Part shown: positions 16,782-25,225 of the stretch, one piece after another
Layout of the letters: every line of letters starts with the position of its first letter
How positions within the stretch are numbered: position 1 is the first letter of the stretch
Origin: Acidiferrobacterales bacterium
Lineage (GTDB): Bacteria > Pseudomonadota > Gammaproteobacteria > Arenicellales > Poriferihabitantaceae
Length of the DNA: 64,000 nt
NCBI GenBank assembly: GCA_019633985.1
Contig: JAHQWE010000004.1
Location: forward strand, 1 to 64,000
Reading direction: 5' to 3'
Program-made: the position numbers and the translations under genes
The notes under the pieces: model-generated
The model's input: only the letters and a program-made list of their open reading frames with translations
What the model was told of the DNA's origin: nothing
Database searches by the model: none

Positions 16782-18738
16782 GCTAGGTCACTATGCCCTT
16801 ATTCTTGCGCTTGTTTTGTCGATTTTACTCAGCGTATTACCTTTATACGGAACGCTAAAGGGGGTGACCACTTGGGTGGCTCTCGCCAAACCACTAGCGC
16901 TGAATCTGTTACTGATGGTTGCGGTCTCCTACATTTGTTTGACTTGGGCATTCCTGCAAAATGACTTCTCAGTGAGCTACGTCGCAGGACACTCCAATAC
17001 GCGCTTGCCCCTGATCTATAAAATTTCTGGCGTATGGGGTGGTCATGAAGGCTCTCTTTTACTGTGGATGCTGATACTTGCAGTATGGACTGGCGCGGTT
17101 GCGCTGTTCACCCGCCAGCTACCGGAGATCATGTCGGCAAGAGTACTTTCTGTTCTCGGCATGATCAGTGTTGGCATTATTCTCTTTATGCTCTTGACCT
17201 CTAACCCGTTCGCCCGCCTTTTTCCGGCACCACTTGAAGGACGAGATCTTAATCCCCTGCTTCAGGATATTGGGCTAGCGATACATCCCCCCATGCTTTA
17301 CATCGGCTACTTCGGATTTTCTGTTGCATTCGCGTTTGCGATCGCGGCGATGATTGGCGGCCGTTTGGACGCTGCATGGGCGCGGTGGTCGCGCCCATGG
17401 ACTAATATTGCGTGGATGTTTCTGACTATTGGAATCGCATTAGGGTCATGGTGGGCCTATTATGAATTGGGCTGGGGTGGTTGGTGGTTTTGGGACCCAG
17501 TGGAAAATGCTTCCTTTATGCCCTGGCTCGTAGGTACCGCGTTGATCCATTCGTTGGCTGCGACGGAAAAACGCGGGGTATTTAAAGCATGGAGTATTCT
17601 TCTAGCCGTTTTAGCATTTTCTTTATCCCTGCTCGGCACCTTCCTGGTACGTTCTGGTGTATTGACGTCAGTACATGCATTTGCCACAGATCCGGCGCGT
17701 GGATTGTTTATTTTGATATTCCTTTGCGTTGTGGTGGGTGCCTCGTTGATATTGTACGCGTGGAGAGCGCCGACCATTCGGAGCTTTGTACGTTTTGAAC
17801 TGATCTCCAGAGAAACAGCGATACTGATCAATAATGTATTTATGGGCGTGCTATGTTTCGTGGTGCTCGTCGGTACGCTCTATCCTCTCGTGTTGGATGC
17901 GATCGCGGGGAAGAAAATATCTGTCGGTCCGCCCTACTTTGACACCGTGTTTACCTTGATCGGAATACCTCTCCTGATTCTCATGGCGATCGCAACCGCG
18001 TTCAGATGGAAGAAAGACACTTTGTCCCGCACGATCAAGCCGCATCTCATCTTATTCGTTTTATCAGTTTGTCTTGCCTTGGCAATACAGTTTCCGCTGT
18101 CCGATCTAGGATTGATGGCGACAGTGGGTATCACCCTGGGTGTTTGGGTAGTGTTAAGTACGCTCGTGGGATTATGGGGTCGTACACGTCCTGGTCAGCG
18201 AATGAAAGGATTAACCTCGACACCTCGGTCAATATATGGGATGTCTCTCGCTCACGTAGGCATCGGCGTATTTATCATCGGTGTCAGCATGGTGAATACA
18301 TTCAGTATCGAAAAAGACCTCAGAATGGCGCCAGGAGAGCGATTCGATCTGGGTCGCTACAGTTTCGTGTTTAACGGCGTGAATGATCATGAAGGCCCCA
18401 ATTACCTCTCCCGTCTTGGTGAATTCGAGGTGTGGGTTGATGACGCTAAGATCGCAATTTTGCGACCTGAAAAAAGGACGTATTTGGTGCAACAAAATCC
18501 GATGACTGAGGCGGCGATTGATCCTAGTTTGAGTCGGGATCTGTATGTGGCGTTAGGAGAACCTTTGGATGCACAAGGGGCCTGGGCGGTTCGGATTTAT
18601 TTGAAGCCATATATTCGGTGGATATGGCTTGGTTGTTTGCTTATGGGGTTGGGTGGTGGTCTCGCCGCTATGGACAAAAGATATCGACGGCGTAAACGTG
18701 TTGCAGTTGAAGAACTCCCCGTCGGCGCCACTACATAA
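16771..18738 (+). CDS. ccmF: cytochrome c heme lyase subunit CcmF
   Basis: A 655-residue polytopic membrane protein (about 15 helices) that transfers heme from CcmE to apocytochrome. The WWD motif GWGGWWFWDPVENASFMPWL and the conserved IHPPMLYIGY segment are present. The start at 16771 is chosen because GGAGG sits about 9 bp upstream and it gives MIPELGHYAL, the usual CcmF N terminus; the frame upstream lies in ccmE. It ends 9 bp before ccmG. Confidence 0.95.
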   Translation: MIPELGHYALILALVLSILLSVLPLYGTLKGVTTWVALAKPLALNLLLMVAVSYICLTWAFLQNDFSVSYVAGHSNTRLPLIYKISGVWGGHEGSLLLWMLILAVWTGAVALFTRQLPEIMSARVLSVLGMISVGIILFMLLTSNPFARLFPAPLEGRDLNPLLQDIGLAIHPPMLYIGYFGFSVAFAFAIAAMIGGRLDAAWARWSRPWTNIAWMFLTIGIALGSWWAYYELGWGGWWFWDPVENASFMPWLVGTALIHSLAATEKRGVFKAWSILLAVLAFSLSLLGTFLVRSGVLTSVHAFATDPARGLFILIFLCVVVGASLILYAWRAPTIRSFVRFELISRETAILINNVFMGVLCFVVLVGTLYPLVLDAIAGKKISVGPPYFDTVFTLIGIPLLILMAIATAFRWKKDTLSRTIKPHLILFVLSVCLALAIQFPLSDLGLMATVGITLGVWVVLSTLVGLWGRTRPGQRMKGLTSTPRSIYGMSLAHVGIGVFIIGVSMVNTFSIEKDLRMAPGERFDLGRYSFVFNGVNDHEGPNYLSRLGEFEVWVDDAKIAILRPEKRTYLVQQNPMTEAAIDPSLSRDLYVALGEPLDAQGAWAVRIYLKPYIRWIWLGCLLMGLGGGLAAMDKRYRRRKRVAVEELPVGATT

Positions 18739-18747
18739 AATTTAGCG

Positions 18748-19281
18748 ATGAACCGTTATCTATGGCCGCTGGTGATATTTGTCGGGGTATCTCTTTTACT
18801 TTGGCGCGGTCTCAGCCTGAATCCGCGGGAAATCCCGTCCGCTTTGATCGATAAACCGGCCCCAACCTTTTCTTTGCCAACTTTGCATCAGCCTGAGTTG
18901 GCGATTTCACGTGATACGCTCAAGGGTAAGGTCTGGGTGCTCAATGTTTGGGCTTCCTGGTGTGTTGCCTGCTTGCACGAACATCCAATAATCAGTCAGC
19001 TTTCAGGCAAGATCGATTTAGTGGGTTTAAATTACAAGGATACGCGATCGGAAGCAATCAAGTGGTTGGAGCAAAACGGGAACCCATACAATGTGAGCGC
19101 ATTTGATCAAGCCGGGGATGTGGGAATTGATTATGGCGTTTACGGGGTACCAGAAACGTTTGTGATCGATCAGGTGGGCAAGATCCGTTACAAACACATT
19201 GGGCCGGTCACACAGGAAGATTTAGACGGAAAACTGATACCAGCTATCGCGGAAATACGAGATTCCGGTAGCAAGGGATAA
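18748..19281 (+). CDS. ccmG: thiol:disulfide interchange protein CcmG/DsbE
   Basis: A 177-residue membrane-tethered periplasmic thioredoxin: N-terminal helix (about 5-20), then a thioredoxin fold with the active site WASWCVACLHEHP (Cys72, Cys75). The Glu-rich loop after the active site and the GVYGVPETFVID cis-proline segment are CcmG-typical. It keeps apocytochrome CXXCH cysteines reduced. A gap of 17 bp separates it from ccmH. Confidence 0.94.
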   Translation: MNRYLWPLVIFVGVSLLLWRGLSLNPREIPSALIDKPAPTFSLPTLHQPELAISRDTLKGKVWVLNVWASWCVACLHEHPIISQLSGKIDLVGLNYKDTRSEAIKWLEQNGNPYNVSAFDQAGDVGIDYGVYGVPETFVIDQVGKIRYKHIGPVTQEDLDGKLIPAIAEIRDSGSKG

Positions 19282-19298
19282 AGACAGGGCTTAACATT

Positions 19299-19790
19299 TT
19301 GTATTCATCTAAAAACAATCGATCTCGATCAATCATCGCGTTCATCTGCTTCTTCCTTTTGCCTCTTGTCTCTCCGGCAAAAGTTGAAATTGTGCAGTTT
19401 GAGACGGTAGAAGAACAAGCTCTTTATAAAAAATTGATTAATGAGCTGCGCTGTTTGGTGTGTCAGAATCAAAATTTGGCAGATTCAAATGCGGAACTCG
19501 CAATCGACTTACGACGTAAAGTGAAGGGATTGATAACTGAAGGAAGCACGTATGATGACGTAGTCGACTACATGGTATCCCGATATGGAGATTTCGTCAT
19601 GTACCGACCGCCGTTCAATCAAAGTACAATATTTTTATGGCTGTCTCCTGCGGTCTTATTGGTTCTTACATTTTCCGTCGTTATATTCCGTCGCCGTAGC
19701 GCGATGGATCAAAACGTTAGCAGTAATTTTGATCAGTCTCAGCATGCCAAAGTGCGGGAATTGCTCAAAGACACGAAAGATCAGAACTAG
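19299..19790 (+). CDS. ccmH: cytochrome c maturation protein CcmH (CycL-like)
   Basis: A 163-residue protein with a signal-like N terminus (about 11-26), the active site LRCLVCQNQ (Cys52, Cys55) and a C-terminal transmembrane helix (about 107-126). With CcmG it handles apocytochrome thiols and with CcmF/CcmI forms the lyase. No ATG precedes the signal segment, so TTG at 19299 is taken as start. The C-terminal part of the E. coli fused CcmH is a separate gene here (ccmI), the commoner arrangement. Confidence 0.92.
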   Translation: MYSSKNNRSRSIIAFICFFLLPLVSPAKVEIVQFETVEEQALYKKLINELRCLVCQNQNLADSNAELAIDLRRKVKGLITEGSTYDDVVDYMVSRYGDFVMYRPPFNQSTIFLWLSPAVLLVLTFSVVIFRRRSAMDQNVSSNFDQSQHAKVRELLKDTKDQN

Positions 19791-19842
19791 ATCTGGTGTT
19801 ATCTATCCTCAAAGCCAAGACTATCTGCTAACTCTATCGCTA

Positions 19843-21060
19843 ATGCTGCTATTTATCTTACTCGCTACCGTTCTCACGATCATTTGTACTCTGATCTTGC
19901 TACCAGCGCTTCTCAATCGGCGAAAGCTCTCTACCACTGATCTCCAGGAGCAGAATGTTGCAATTGCTCGGCAGCGCTTAGAAGACTTACCGGAAGATAA
20001 TGAGAATTTACATACCAATGAAGCTCAGCTGGAGCTTGAGGCCGCTTTAATAGATGACCTGAAAGGTCCTGATTATCAACTCGATGAAAATCGCCGTGCG
20101 AGTCGGCTCTCTGCGATTGCCGTTGTAATATTTGTACCGGTTGTATCTGGCCTTTTGTATTTACAGCTTGGCAATCACCGTTGGAACTCTCAAATCGAAG
20201 TACCGACGGCAGAAGAAATACAAAACAACCCGAATAAGGGAATTGAGTTGTTACTTGCCAGATTAGAGCAAGTCTTGGTTGAGCAGCCAGAAGATGCTGC
20301 TGGGTGGGAGCTTGCCGCTCGCACATATATGGGGACTCGACAGTTCTCCAAAGCAGAAAACGCCTATGCCCGGGTACATGAGCTAGCTGGAGAACATCCT
20401 GACACTCTCACTGCATGGGCGGATGCAAGCTTGATGGTCAACAATAATGTGTTCAGTGGTGAAATTGCGGCACGCGTACAGCGAGCACTTGAGCTCGATC
20501 CGCAACACGTTAGTGCGCTGTGGTTGTCTGCGATGGGAGCCAGAAGTAACGGCAACCGCGAGCAGGCTCTCGGGTTTCTGCATAAACTCCTGCCTTTGGT
20601 GGCGGGGAACGTGGAGGCGGCAAACGAGACACGCGCGGTTATAGCCAGTCTGGGGGGAGAGATTCCAAATACAGTTCCAGTGCTTAGCAGCGAATCCGAG
20701 GGAATACCTGCGCGAAGAGAGGTCGCGGTGACGCTATCACTCTCGTCGGAACACGCAGCGCAGGTAAGTGGAGATGATATTGTGTTTGTGTTCGCAACCG
20801 AGAAAGACGGCCCTCCTGCTCCACTCGCCGTGGTGAGACTTCGTGTCGGAGATCTACCAACAACGGTGATTCTTGATCACACCCATGCAATGCTACCCGG
20901 AAGAACTATAGATGGACCGAAAGCCATTGAGATTCGGGCTAGAGTGGCAATGAGTGGTAAACCAACCCGAAGTGCAGGTGATATCGAAAGCAGGCTGGTT
21001 GAAGTCACGCAAATGGGTCGGAGCGAAGTCGCGCTCTCCATCGACTCCATGATTCCATGA
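19843..21060 (+). CDS. ccmI: cytochrome c maturation TPR protein CcmI
   Basis: A 405-residue CcmI: N-terminal helix (about 1-22), cytosolic leucine-zipper-like loop, second helix (about 88-108), then a periplasmic TPR region (about 135-270) and a C-terminal domain that begins near VTLSLSSEHAAQVSG. CcmI holds the apocytochrome C terminus for the heme lyase. The frame is open to 19585, but that part overlaps ccmH and reads as non-protein; ATG at 19843 puts the start just before the first helix. The stop lies within a triple 8-bp repeat. Confidence 0.9.
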   Translation: MLLFILLATVLTIICTLILLPALLNRRKLSTTDLQEQNVAIARQRLEDLPEDNENLHTNEAQLELEAALIDDLKGPDYQLDENRRASRLSAIAVVIFVPVVSGLLYLQLGNHRWNSQIEVPTAEEIQNNPNKGIELLLARLEQVLVEQPEDAAGWELAARTYMGTRQFSKAENAYARVHELAGEHPDTLTAWADASLMVNNNVFSGEIAARVQRALELDPQHVSALWLSAMGARSNGNREQALGFLHKLLPLVAGNVEAANETRAVIASLGGEIPNTVPVLSSESEGIPARREVAVTLSLSSEHAAQVSGDDIVFVFATEKDGPPAPLAVVRLRVGDLPTTVILDHTHAMLPGRTIDGPKAIEIRARVAMSGKPTRSAGDIESRLVEVTQMGRSEVALSIDSMIP

Positions 21061-21070
21061 TTCCATGATT
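21047..21070. repeat. three tandem copies of CCATGATT across the ccmI stop codon
   Basis: CCATGATT occurs at 21047-21054, 21055-21062 and 21063-21070 without mismatch; the ccmI TGA is 21058-21060. Because the stop falls in the second unit, gain of a copy or loss of one copy would leave the protein end unchanged, and only loss of two would extend it. Confidence 0.8.
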
Positions 21071-21226
21071 ATTATTCGGACAACGTACTTTCTCAGGAGC
21101 TAGTATTGCCTGGGTTTTCAATGACTGCTGGGTCGAGTCATCAAATAAATTTCCAAAGTTAGTCTCTCAATTCTCGGGCACCGGAGTTGATGAGAATTCC
21201 TTTCTAACCATACAGCGGGAGTCGTG

Positions 21227-21246
21227 GGCGACCTGCAAAGGTCGCC
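21227..21246. terminator. hairpin between convergent ccmI and bactofilin genes
   Basis: GGCGACCT (21227-21234) pairs perfectly with AGGTCGCC (21239-21246) around a GCAA tetraloop. It lies in the 244-bp convergent gap, where it could mark a transcript end in either direction, but no T-run follows on either strand, so intrinsic termination is doubtful. Confidence 0.35.
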
Positions 21247-21304
21247 ATTCGAGATAAGCTTCAGAACGATTTGGTGATTTCGTAAGAGTTCGCCAAAGCA
21301 AATA

Positions 21305-21772
21305 CTAAGGTTTGTTGCCTTTTGCTTTTTTGTCTTCCATGATGGGCTCTTTTGAGACTCCAGAGGAATTTGCAGCAGATGTTTCGCTGCTAAAGTCGAG
21401 AACTTTCGGGGAATCACCTTTGCTTCGCCGCAGACTCTCGCCTTGGAAGGAGCTATTGGAATCGATGACCAAACCCGACGAGATTAATTTTCCTTCGGCT
21501 TCACCACCAGAAACCAATTCGATCTGATCGCAGTCTGCTGTACCAATAAATCGACCGGTCACAATCAGCTTTTGCGCTTTTAAGTTACTCTTCAGCAACC
21601 CAGCTTTACCAATTTTGACGATACTCTTAGAGTTTACTTCGCCTTCAAACTCGCCATCGATGTGCAAATTGCACTCGATATCTATTTTACCAACGATGTT
21701 GGTTCCAGCTGCGATAGTTGTAACGTTTGATGCGTAATCTGTTTGTTTATCAGACTTATCAAAGATGGCCAT
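21305..21772 (-). CDS. bactofilin (polymer-forming cytoskeletal protein)
   Basis: A 155-residue bactofilin: a short N-terminal tail, then a right-handed beta-helix domain (about 20-100) with short repeats such as IVGKIDIECNLHIDGEFEGEV, and a polar C-terminal tail. Bactofilins form nucleotide-independent filaments on the inner membrane and often position cell-wall enzymes. The start ATG has GAGG about 9 bp upstream. That start lies 91 bp inside the coding frame of the M23 peptidase gene, so the two genes overlap in different frames. The pairing supports a cell-shape or wall-remodelling role. Confidence 0.9.
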   Translation of the reverse strand: MAIFDKSDKQTDYASNVTTIAAGTNIVGKIDIECNLHIDGEFEGEVNSKSIVKIGKAGLLKSNLKAQKLIVTGRFIGTADCDQIELVSGGEAEGKLISSGLVIDSNSSFQGESLRRSKGDSPKVLDFSSETSAANSSGVSKEPIMEDKKAKGNKP

Positions 21773-22749
21773 TTTATTCCTCTCACATTGGTGAAAATTT
21801 CATGGGAACCAAACTCCCATTTTAAAAACTGATCAGGGTCGATCGATTTGCCGAGATACCTGATTTCATAGTGCAAATGTGGTGCATCGCTCAATCCAGT
21901 GTTACCAGATGCGCCAAGCAGGTCGCCTTTATGAACGATGTCACCGGGTTCCACATCCATTGAATCTAGATGTGAATAACGAGTTTCGAAGCCAAAATTG
22001 TGTTGCACAACTATTCGGTTGCCGCTGAGCTTCGAATAATCCGCAGCGCGAACAATTCCGTCGGCTGTGGCATAGATCGGTTTCGGGGTTTTGGCACGGA
22101 TGTCCACTCCCTTGTGGAAGCTTTTTACCTTTGTGATCGGGTGAATACGACTTCCAAACTTGCTGGTTACCACCCTGGATTCAATCGGATATCCATTCGG
22201 AATACTATCGTGCAGTATTTTCTCATGAGCGGCTGTGAGACTGGCGAGTTCGACTCGGGCCACCAGATTGCTGGCTTCCTTGTCTTCATCTGACAGTCCG
22301 ATCAATCCCTCTATCTGTTGAACCCTATTCCCTATTTCGGAAAATTCTGCGTCCTTATCCGAGTAATAGTCTGCGATTAATTTAATTCGCTCATCCAACT
22401 CCAGCTCTTTGTCAGCCGTTTCAACGCCGCTATTTCTCTCTATTTTGACGAGCTCATTGCTAATTCGCTCTATGACTTCGGACTTCGAGCTAATCACCTG
22501 GTTTAAATTAGAGTTCGCGCTATCAAACTGGATAATTTCTGCTTCTAGGGCAGAATTCGTGGCGGTCAGGGATTTTTGTTCATTGAGTTGCCAGACATTA
22601 CCAAACACTGAAACCGCGACGATTCCGATCATCGCAACCCCGGCCAGTATCAGTTTCCATTTGAATGAGCGCTTGGTCTGATAGAACTTGGACCCATAAG
22701 CGTCGGATATGGTGATTGTCAGATCATCATCAATCAACGATTCAGTCAT
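21682..22749 (-). CDS. membrane-anchored M23 (LytM-type) peptidase
   Basis: A 355-residue protein with a cytosolic N terminus, one transmembrane helix (about 32-52), a coiled coil (about 58-150) and a C-terminal M23 endopeptidase domain. Zinc ligands and catalytic residues are visible: HKGVD (H212, D216) and HLHYE (H291, H293). All expected residues are present, so it is probably an active peptidoglycan endopeptidase in the periplasm. Its last 30 codons overlap the bactofilin gene. The tail after the M23 domain (about 310-355), encoded largely in the overlap, is not part of the usual domain. Confidence 0.9.
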   Translation of the reverse strand: MTESLIDDDLTITISDAYGSKFYQTKRSFKWKLILAGVAMIGIVAVSVFGNVWQLNEQKSLTATNSALEAEIIQFDSANSNLNQVISSKSEVIERISNELVKIERNSGVETADKELELDERIKLIADYYSDKDAEFSEIGNRVQQIEGLIGLSDEDKEASNLVARVELASLTAAHEKILHDSIPNGYPIESRVVTSKFGSRIHPITKVKSFHKGVDIRAKTPKPIYATADGIVRAADYSKLSGNRIVVQHNFGFETRYSHLDSMDVEPGDIVHKGDLLGASGNTGLSDAPHLHYEIRYLGKSIDPDQFLKWEFGSHEIFTNVRGIKWPSLISLINKQITHQTLQLSQLEPTSLVK

Positions 22750-23426
22750 GCTTTTCTCACTACTTTCAGTTTATTGTGCTTCATTCATTTGTTTCGGGTG
22801 GCCGTACTAGAGTACATCCAACACACTAAAAACGCCCCATTACCAGATATATTCAGAAAGTTGGCTCAAACCACCCCAACGCAACGGTAGAAATCGAATG
22901 ATTTGCCTGAGGTCTGCCCATGCGAGGTGTCGACGATCTGCTCTGGATTTCCCGAGATTACGCAATCACGAACGTCCCTATAGTCCTGTGAAAATGATAC
23001 TAAAGATGACGATCCGAGGCGGATACGCATGACGGTGTCGACACAGACTAGTGAGACAATACGCCGCCATCGATCACGAAAATTTCGGAACGTGAGGTTA
23101 TCTCAAATTGCTCGAGAATAGAATCCCCACCCATCGATAGTAGGATAAAAACCTGTTCGAATCGGAGATTAACCAAATCATTTTGAGACGATTTCCACTA
23201 TAATCCCGCTGACAAATTTGAGAATGATTTCATGAGGTTGGCACGTAAGTTGCTTAGTCTTCTTCAAGAATTACCTTAAGGAATCCTCTGCAGCATCTGG
23301 AGATATAAATACTGACAAAAATGGACTCTCACTGACGATAAGTGTAGATAAAGAATCTTCGTCATCACAGGATTGATTACGCATCACATTTCCAGTCCCA
23401 ATCGACATCAACTATTTTCTAAAAAA
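22750..23426. other. 677-bp divergent intergenic region before dapD
   Basis: No convincing gene is seen. A TATAAT at 23199-23204 (rightward) has no good -35 box at 17 bp. Downstream of it is a 15-codon frame, 23232-23279 (MRLARKLLSLLQELP), with only a weak ribosome site. On the reverse strand an unsupported 54-codon frame lies at 22866-23030. The M23 promoter should also lie here. The length is large for this otherwise compact window, so a leader or small RNA is possible. Confidence 0.45.
23199..23204 (+). promoter_or_regulatory. possible -10 element upstream of dapD
   Basis: Perfect TATAAT. If used, it would give a leader of about 215 nt before the dapD ATG. No convincing -35 hexamer is present, so activator dependence or chance is possible. 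Confidence 0.3.
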
Positions 23427-24260
23427 ATGACACAAGCAGCTGAAATTATTGAGCAGGCATGGGAAGAGCGCGCCAATCTAACCCCGTCATCGGCTCCGGC
23501 GTCCACCAAGGAAGCGGTGGAATTTGCTCTTGGGCAACTGGACAGCGGCGAAGCCAGAGTCGCCGAACCGACAAACAGTGGTGAGAATCACGGCTGGAAA
23601 GTGAACGAGTGGCTAAAGAAGGCTGTGCTGCTTTCATTCAGGATGGAAGACAATAAGCGAATTGAATCTGGAGAGGCCGTTTATTACGACAAGGTTCCCC
23701 AAAAATTCAGTCATTTTACAGAACAGGATTTTAGAGATGGCGGATTCAGAGTTGTGCCTCCGGCCGCTGTTCGAAGAGGATGTTATATCGCATCCGACGT
23801 GGTTTTAATGCCGAGTTACGTGAATATTGGCGCTCGTGTCGATAGTGGCACGATGGTAGATACCTGGGCGACAGTCGGGTCTTGTGCGCAAATCGGTAAG
23901 AACGTTCATTTGTCAGGTGGAGTCGGTATAGGCGGAGTATTGGAACCACTCCAGGCCTCTCCTACGATTATTGAGGACAACTGTTTTATCGGCGCGAGGA
24001 GTGAAATTGTAGAGGGCGTTGTAGTAGGCGCCGGATCAGTTGTCTCGATGGGGGTTTACATCGGTCAAAGTACCCGAATATTAGATCGGGATACCGGAGA
24101 AGTGTCGTATGGCTATGTTCCACCGGGTTCCGTTGTTGTTTCCGGTTCGATTCCAGCAGCGGATGGCAGCCATAGCCTTTATTGCGCTGTTATCGTTAAG
24201 AAAGTTGACGAAAAAACTCGCTCCAAGGTGGGTATCAACGAACTTCTACGCGCCATTTAG
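23427..24260 (+). CDS. dapD: 2,3,4,5-tetrahydropyridine-2,6-dicarboxylate N-succinyltransferase
   Basis: A 277-residue enzyme of the succinylase branch of lysine/diaminopimelate synthesis (E. coli DapD has 274). The left-handed beta-helix hexapeptide repeats run from about 105 to 230, with [20 protein letters not shown] and the [18 protein letters not shown] segment typical of DapD. The ATG at 23427 gives [15 protein letters not shown], the usual N terminus; a TTG-initiated extension from 23373 is rejected. It stands alone rather than beside dapC or dapE. Confidence 0.95.
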   Translation: MTQAAEIIEQAWEERANLTPSSAPASTKEAVEFALGQLDSGEARVAEPTNSGENHGWKVNEWLKKAVLLSFRMEDNKRIESGEAVYYDKVPQKFSHFTEQDFRDGGFRVVPPAAVRRGCYIASDVVLMPSYVNIGARVDSGTMVDTWATVGSCAQIGKNVHLSGGVGIGGVLEPLQASPTIIEDNCFIGARSEIVEGVVVGAGSVVSMGVYIGQSTRILDRDTGEVSYGYVPPGSVVVSGSIPAADGSHSLYCAVIVKKVDEKTRSKVGINELLRAI

Positions 24261-24352
24261 ATAGTAGTTTCTTTCTCCAATTTAGCCATGGCTTAGGCCG
24301 AAAACATGGAACCATTCAGCCGATTCCCAGCGATAAAAAGAGCGATAAAGAC

Positions 24353-25090
24353 TTGAGTATAGATTTTAAAATGATAGCGGCCACGGATGTCGGACGGGTC
24401 AGACAGTTGAACGAGGACAGCGTTCGCATCGTGCCTGATTTAAATATTGCGGTACTTGCAGACGGTATGGGGGGACATAAAGCGGGCGAAATTGCCAGCA
24501 AGATGGCGGTGACCACGTTTTGTAAATATTACGAAGAGCAGTTTCTCATCAGCGACGATCCTCAAACAGTTCACCATGACGATGTAATGCGGGAAGCGAT
24601 TACCACCGCGAATAGCGAAGTCTACGGTAATGGCAGAAAACTAGCCCACATGGAGGGCATGGGTACAACACTTGTGGCGGCAAGTTTTGACAGTTCCGGT
24701 ATTAAAGTCGGTCATATTGGAGACTCAAGATGTTATCGATTCTCGGGAGGCGAATTAAGTCAGCTTACGACTGACCATACGCTTGCCAACGATCTACTTT
24801 CTGAGCATCCGGATGGACATGTACCGAGTTATAGTCATCACGTGTTAAAAAAAGCGCTAGGAATTGAATCGAATTGCGAGCCCGACGTGTTTACTTCTCC
24901 AGTTTTGAAGGGAGATGTCTTTCTCCTTTGCTCGGACGGTTTGACAGGGGTAGTAGAAGATAATGACATTGCTACTGTACTAACTCTGAGGGCACATGAA
25001 CCTGAGCTATGCATCGATACGCTCATTCGGGCTTGCCTGATGGGCGGCGCACCTGATAACGTGTCAATAGTGCTGGTTTTTGCAGAGTAA
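24353..25090 (+). CDS. PP2C-type serine/threonine protein phosphatase
   Basis: A 245-residue stand-alone PP2C (PPM) phosphatase. Metal-binding motifs are in NEDS, LADGMGGHKAGE, IGDSRCYRF, CSDGLTG and GGAPDNVSIV, all intact, so it should be active in the cytosol. The start may be TTG at 24353 (MSIDFKM) or ATG at 24371; neither has a strong ribosome site. No protein kinase or FHA gene is adjacent, so its partner kinase is elsewhere. It follows dapD by 92 bp and converges with the sensor kinase gene. Confidence 0.88.
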   Translation: MSIDFKMIAATDVGRVRQLNEDSVRIVPDLNIAVLADGMGGHKAGEIASKMAVTTFCKYYEEQFLISDDPQTVHHDDVMREAITTANSEVYGNGRKLAHMEGMGTTLVAASFDSSGIKVGHIGDSRCYRFSGGELSQLTTDHTLANDLLSEHPDGHVPSYSHHVLKKALGIESNCEPDVFTSPVLKGDVFLLCSDGLTGVVEDNDIATVLTLRAHEPELCIDTLIRACLMGGAPDNVSIVLVFAE

Positions 25091-25225
25091 TTGATACCGC
25101 ACCTTTTTTTATTGTTTGTTAACGCCTAACGCCCAATTACGCTACGTTATCTTTTTTGCTGTCGATGGCCTATCACGCCCAGTGGATCCCCATTCTCGAT
25201 ACAAACCTCTGACTAAAACTACTAG

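Noticed and set aside
19585-19842. N-terminal extension of ccmI
   Set aside because: It overlaps ccmH in another frame and reads as unnatural protein; CcmI normally begins at the first membrane helix.
22866-23030. Leftward 54-codon frame (MRIRLGSSSLV...) upstream of the M23 gene
   Set aside because: No ribosome site, no family resemblance; length is within chance expectation for this gap.
22860-23110. Possible 6S RNA in the gap before dapD
   Set aside because: Some stretches look similar to 6S end motifs, but the closing stem and central bubble could not be assembled by eye.
23150-23170. GTTCGAATC resembling a tRNA T-loop
   Set aside because: The flanking five-base arms do not pair and no acceptor or anticodon arm can be built around it.
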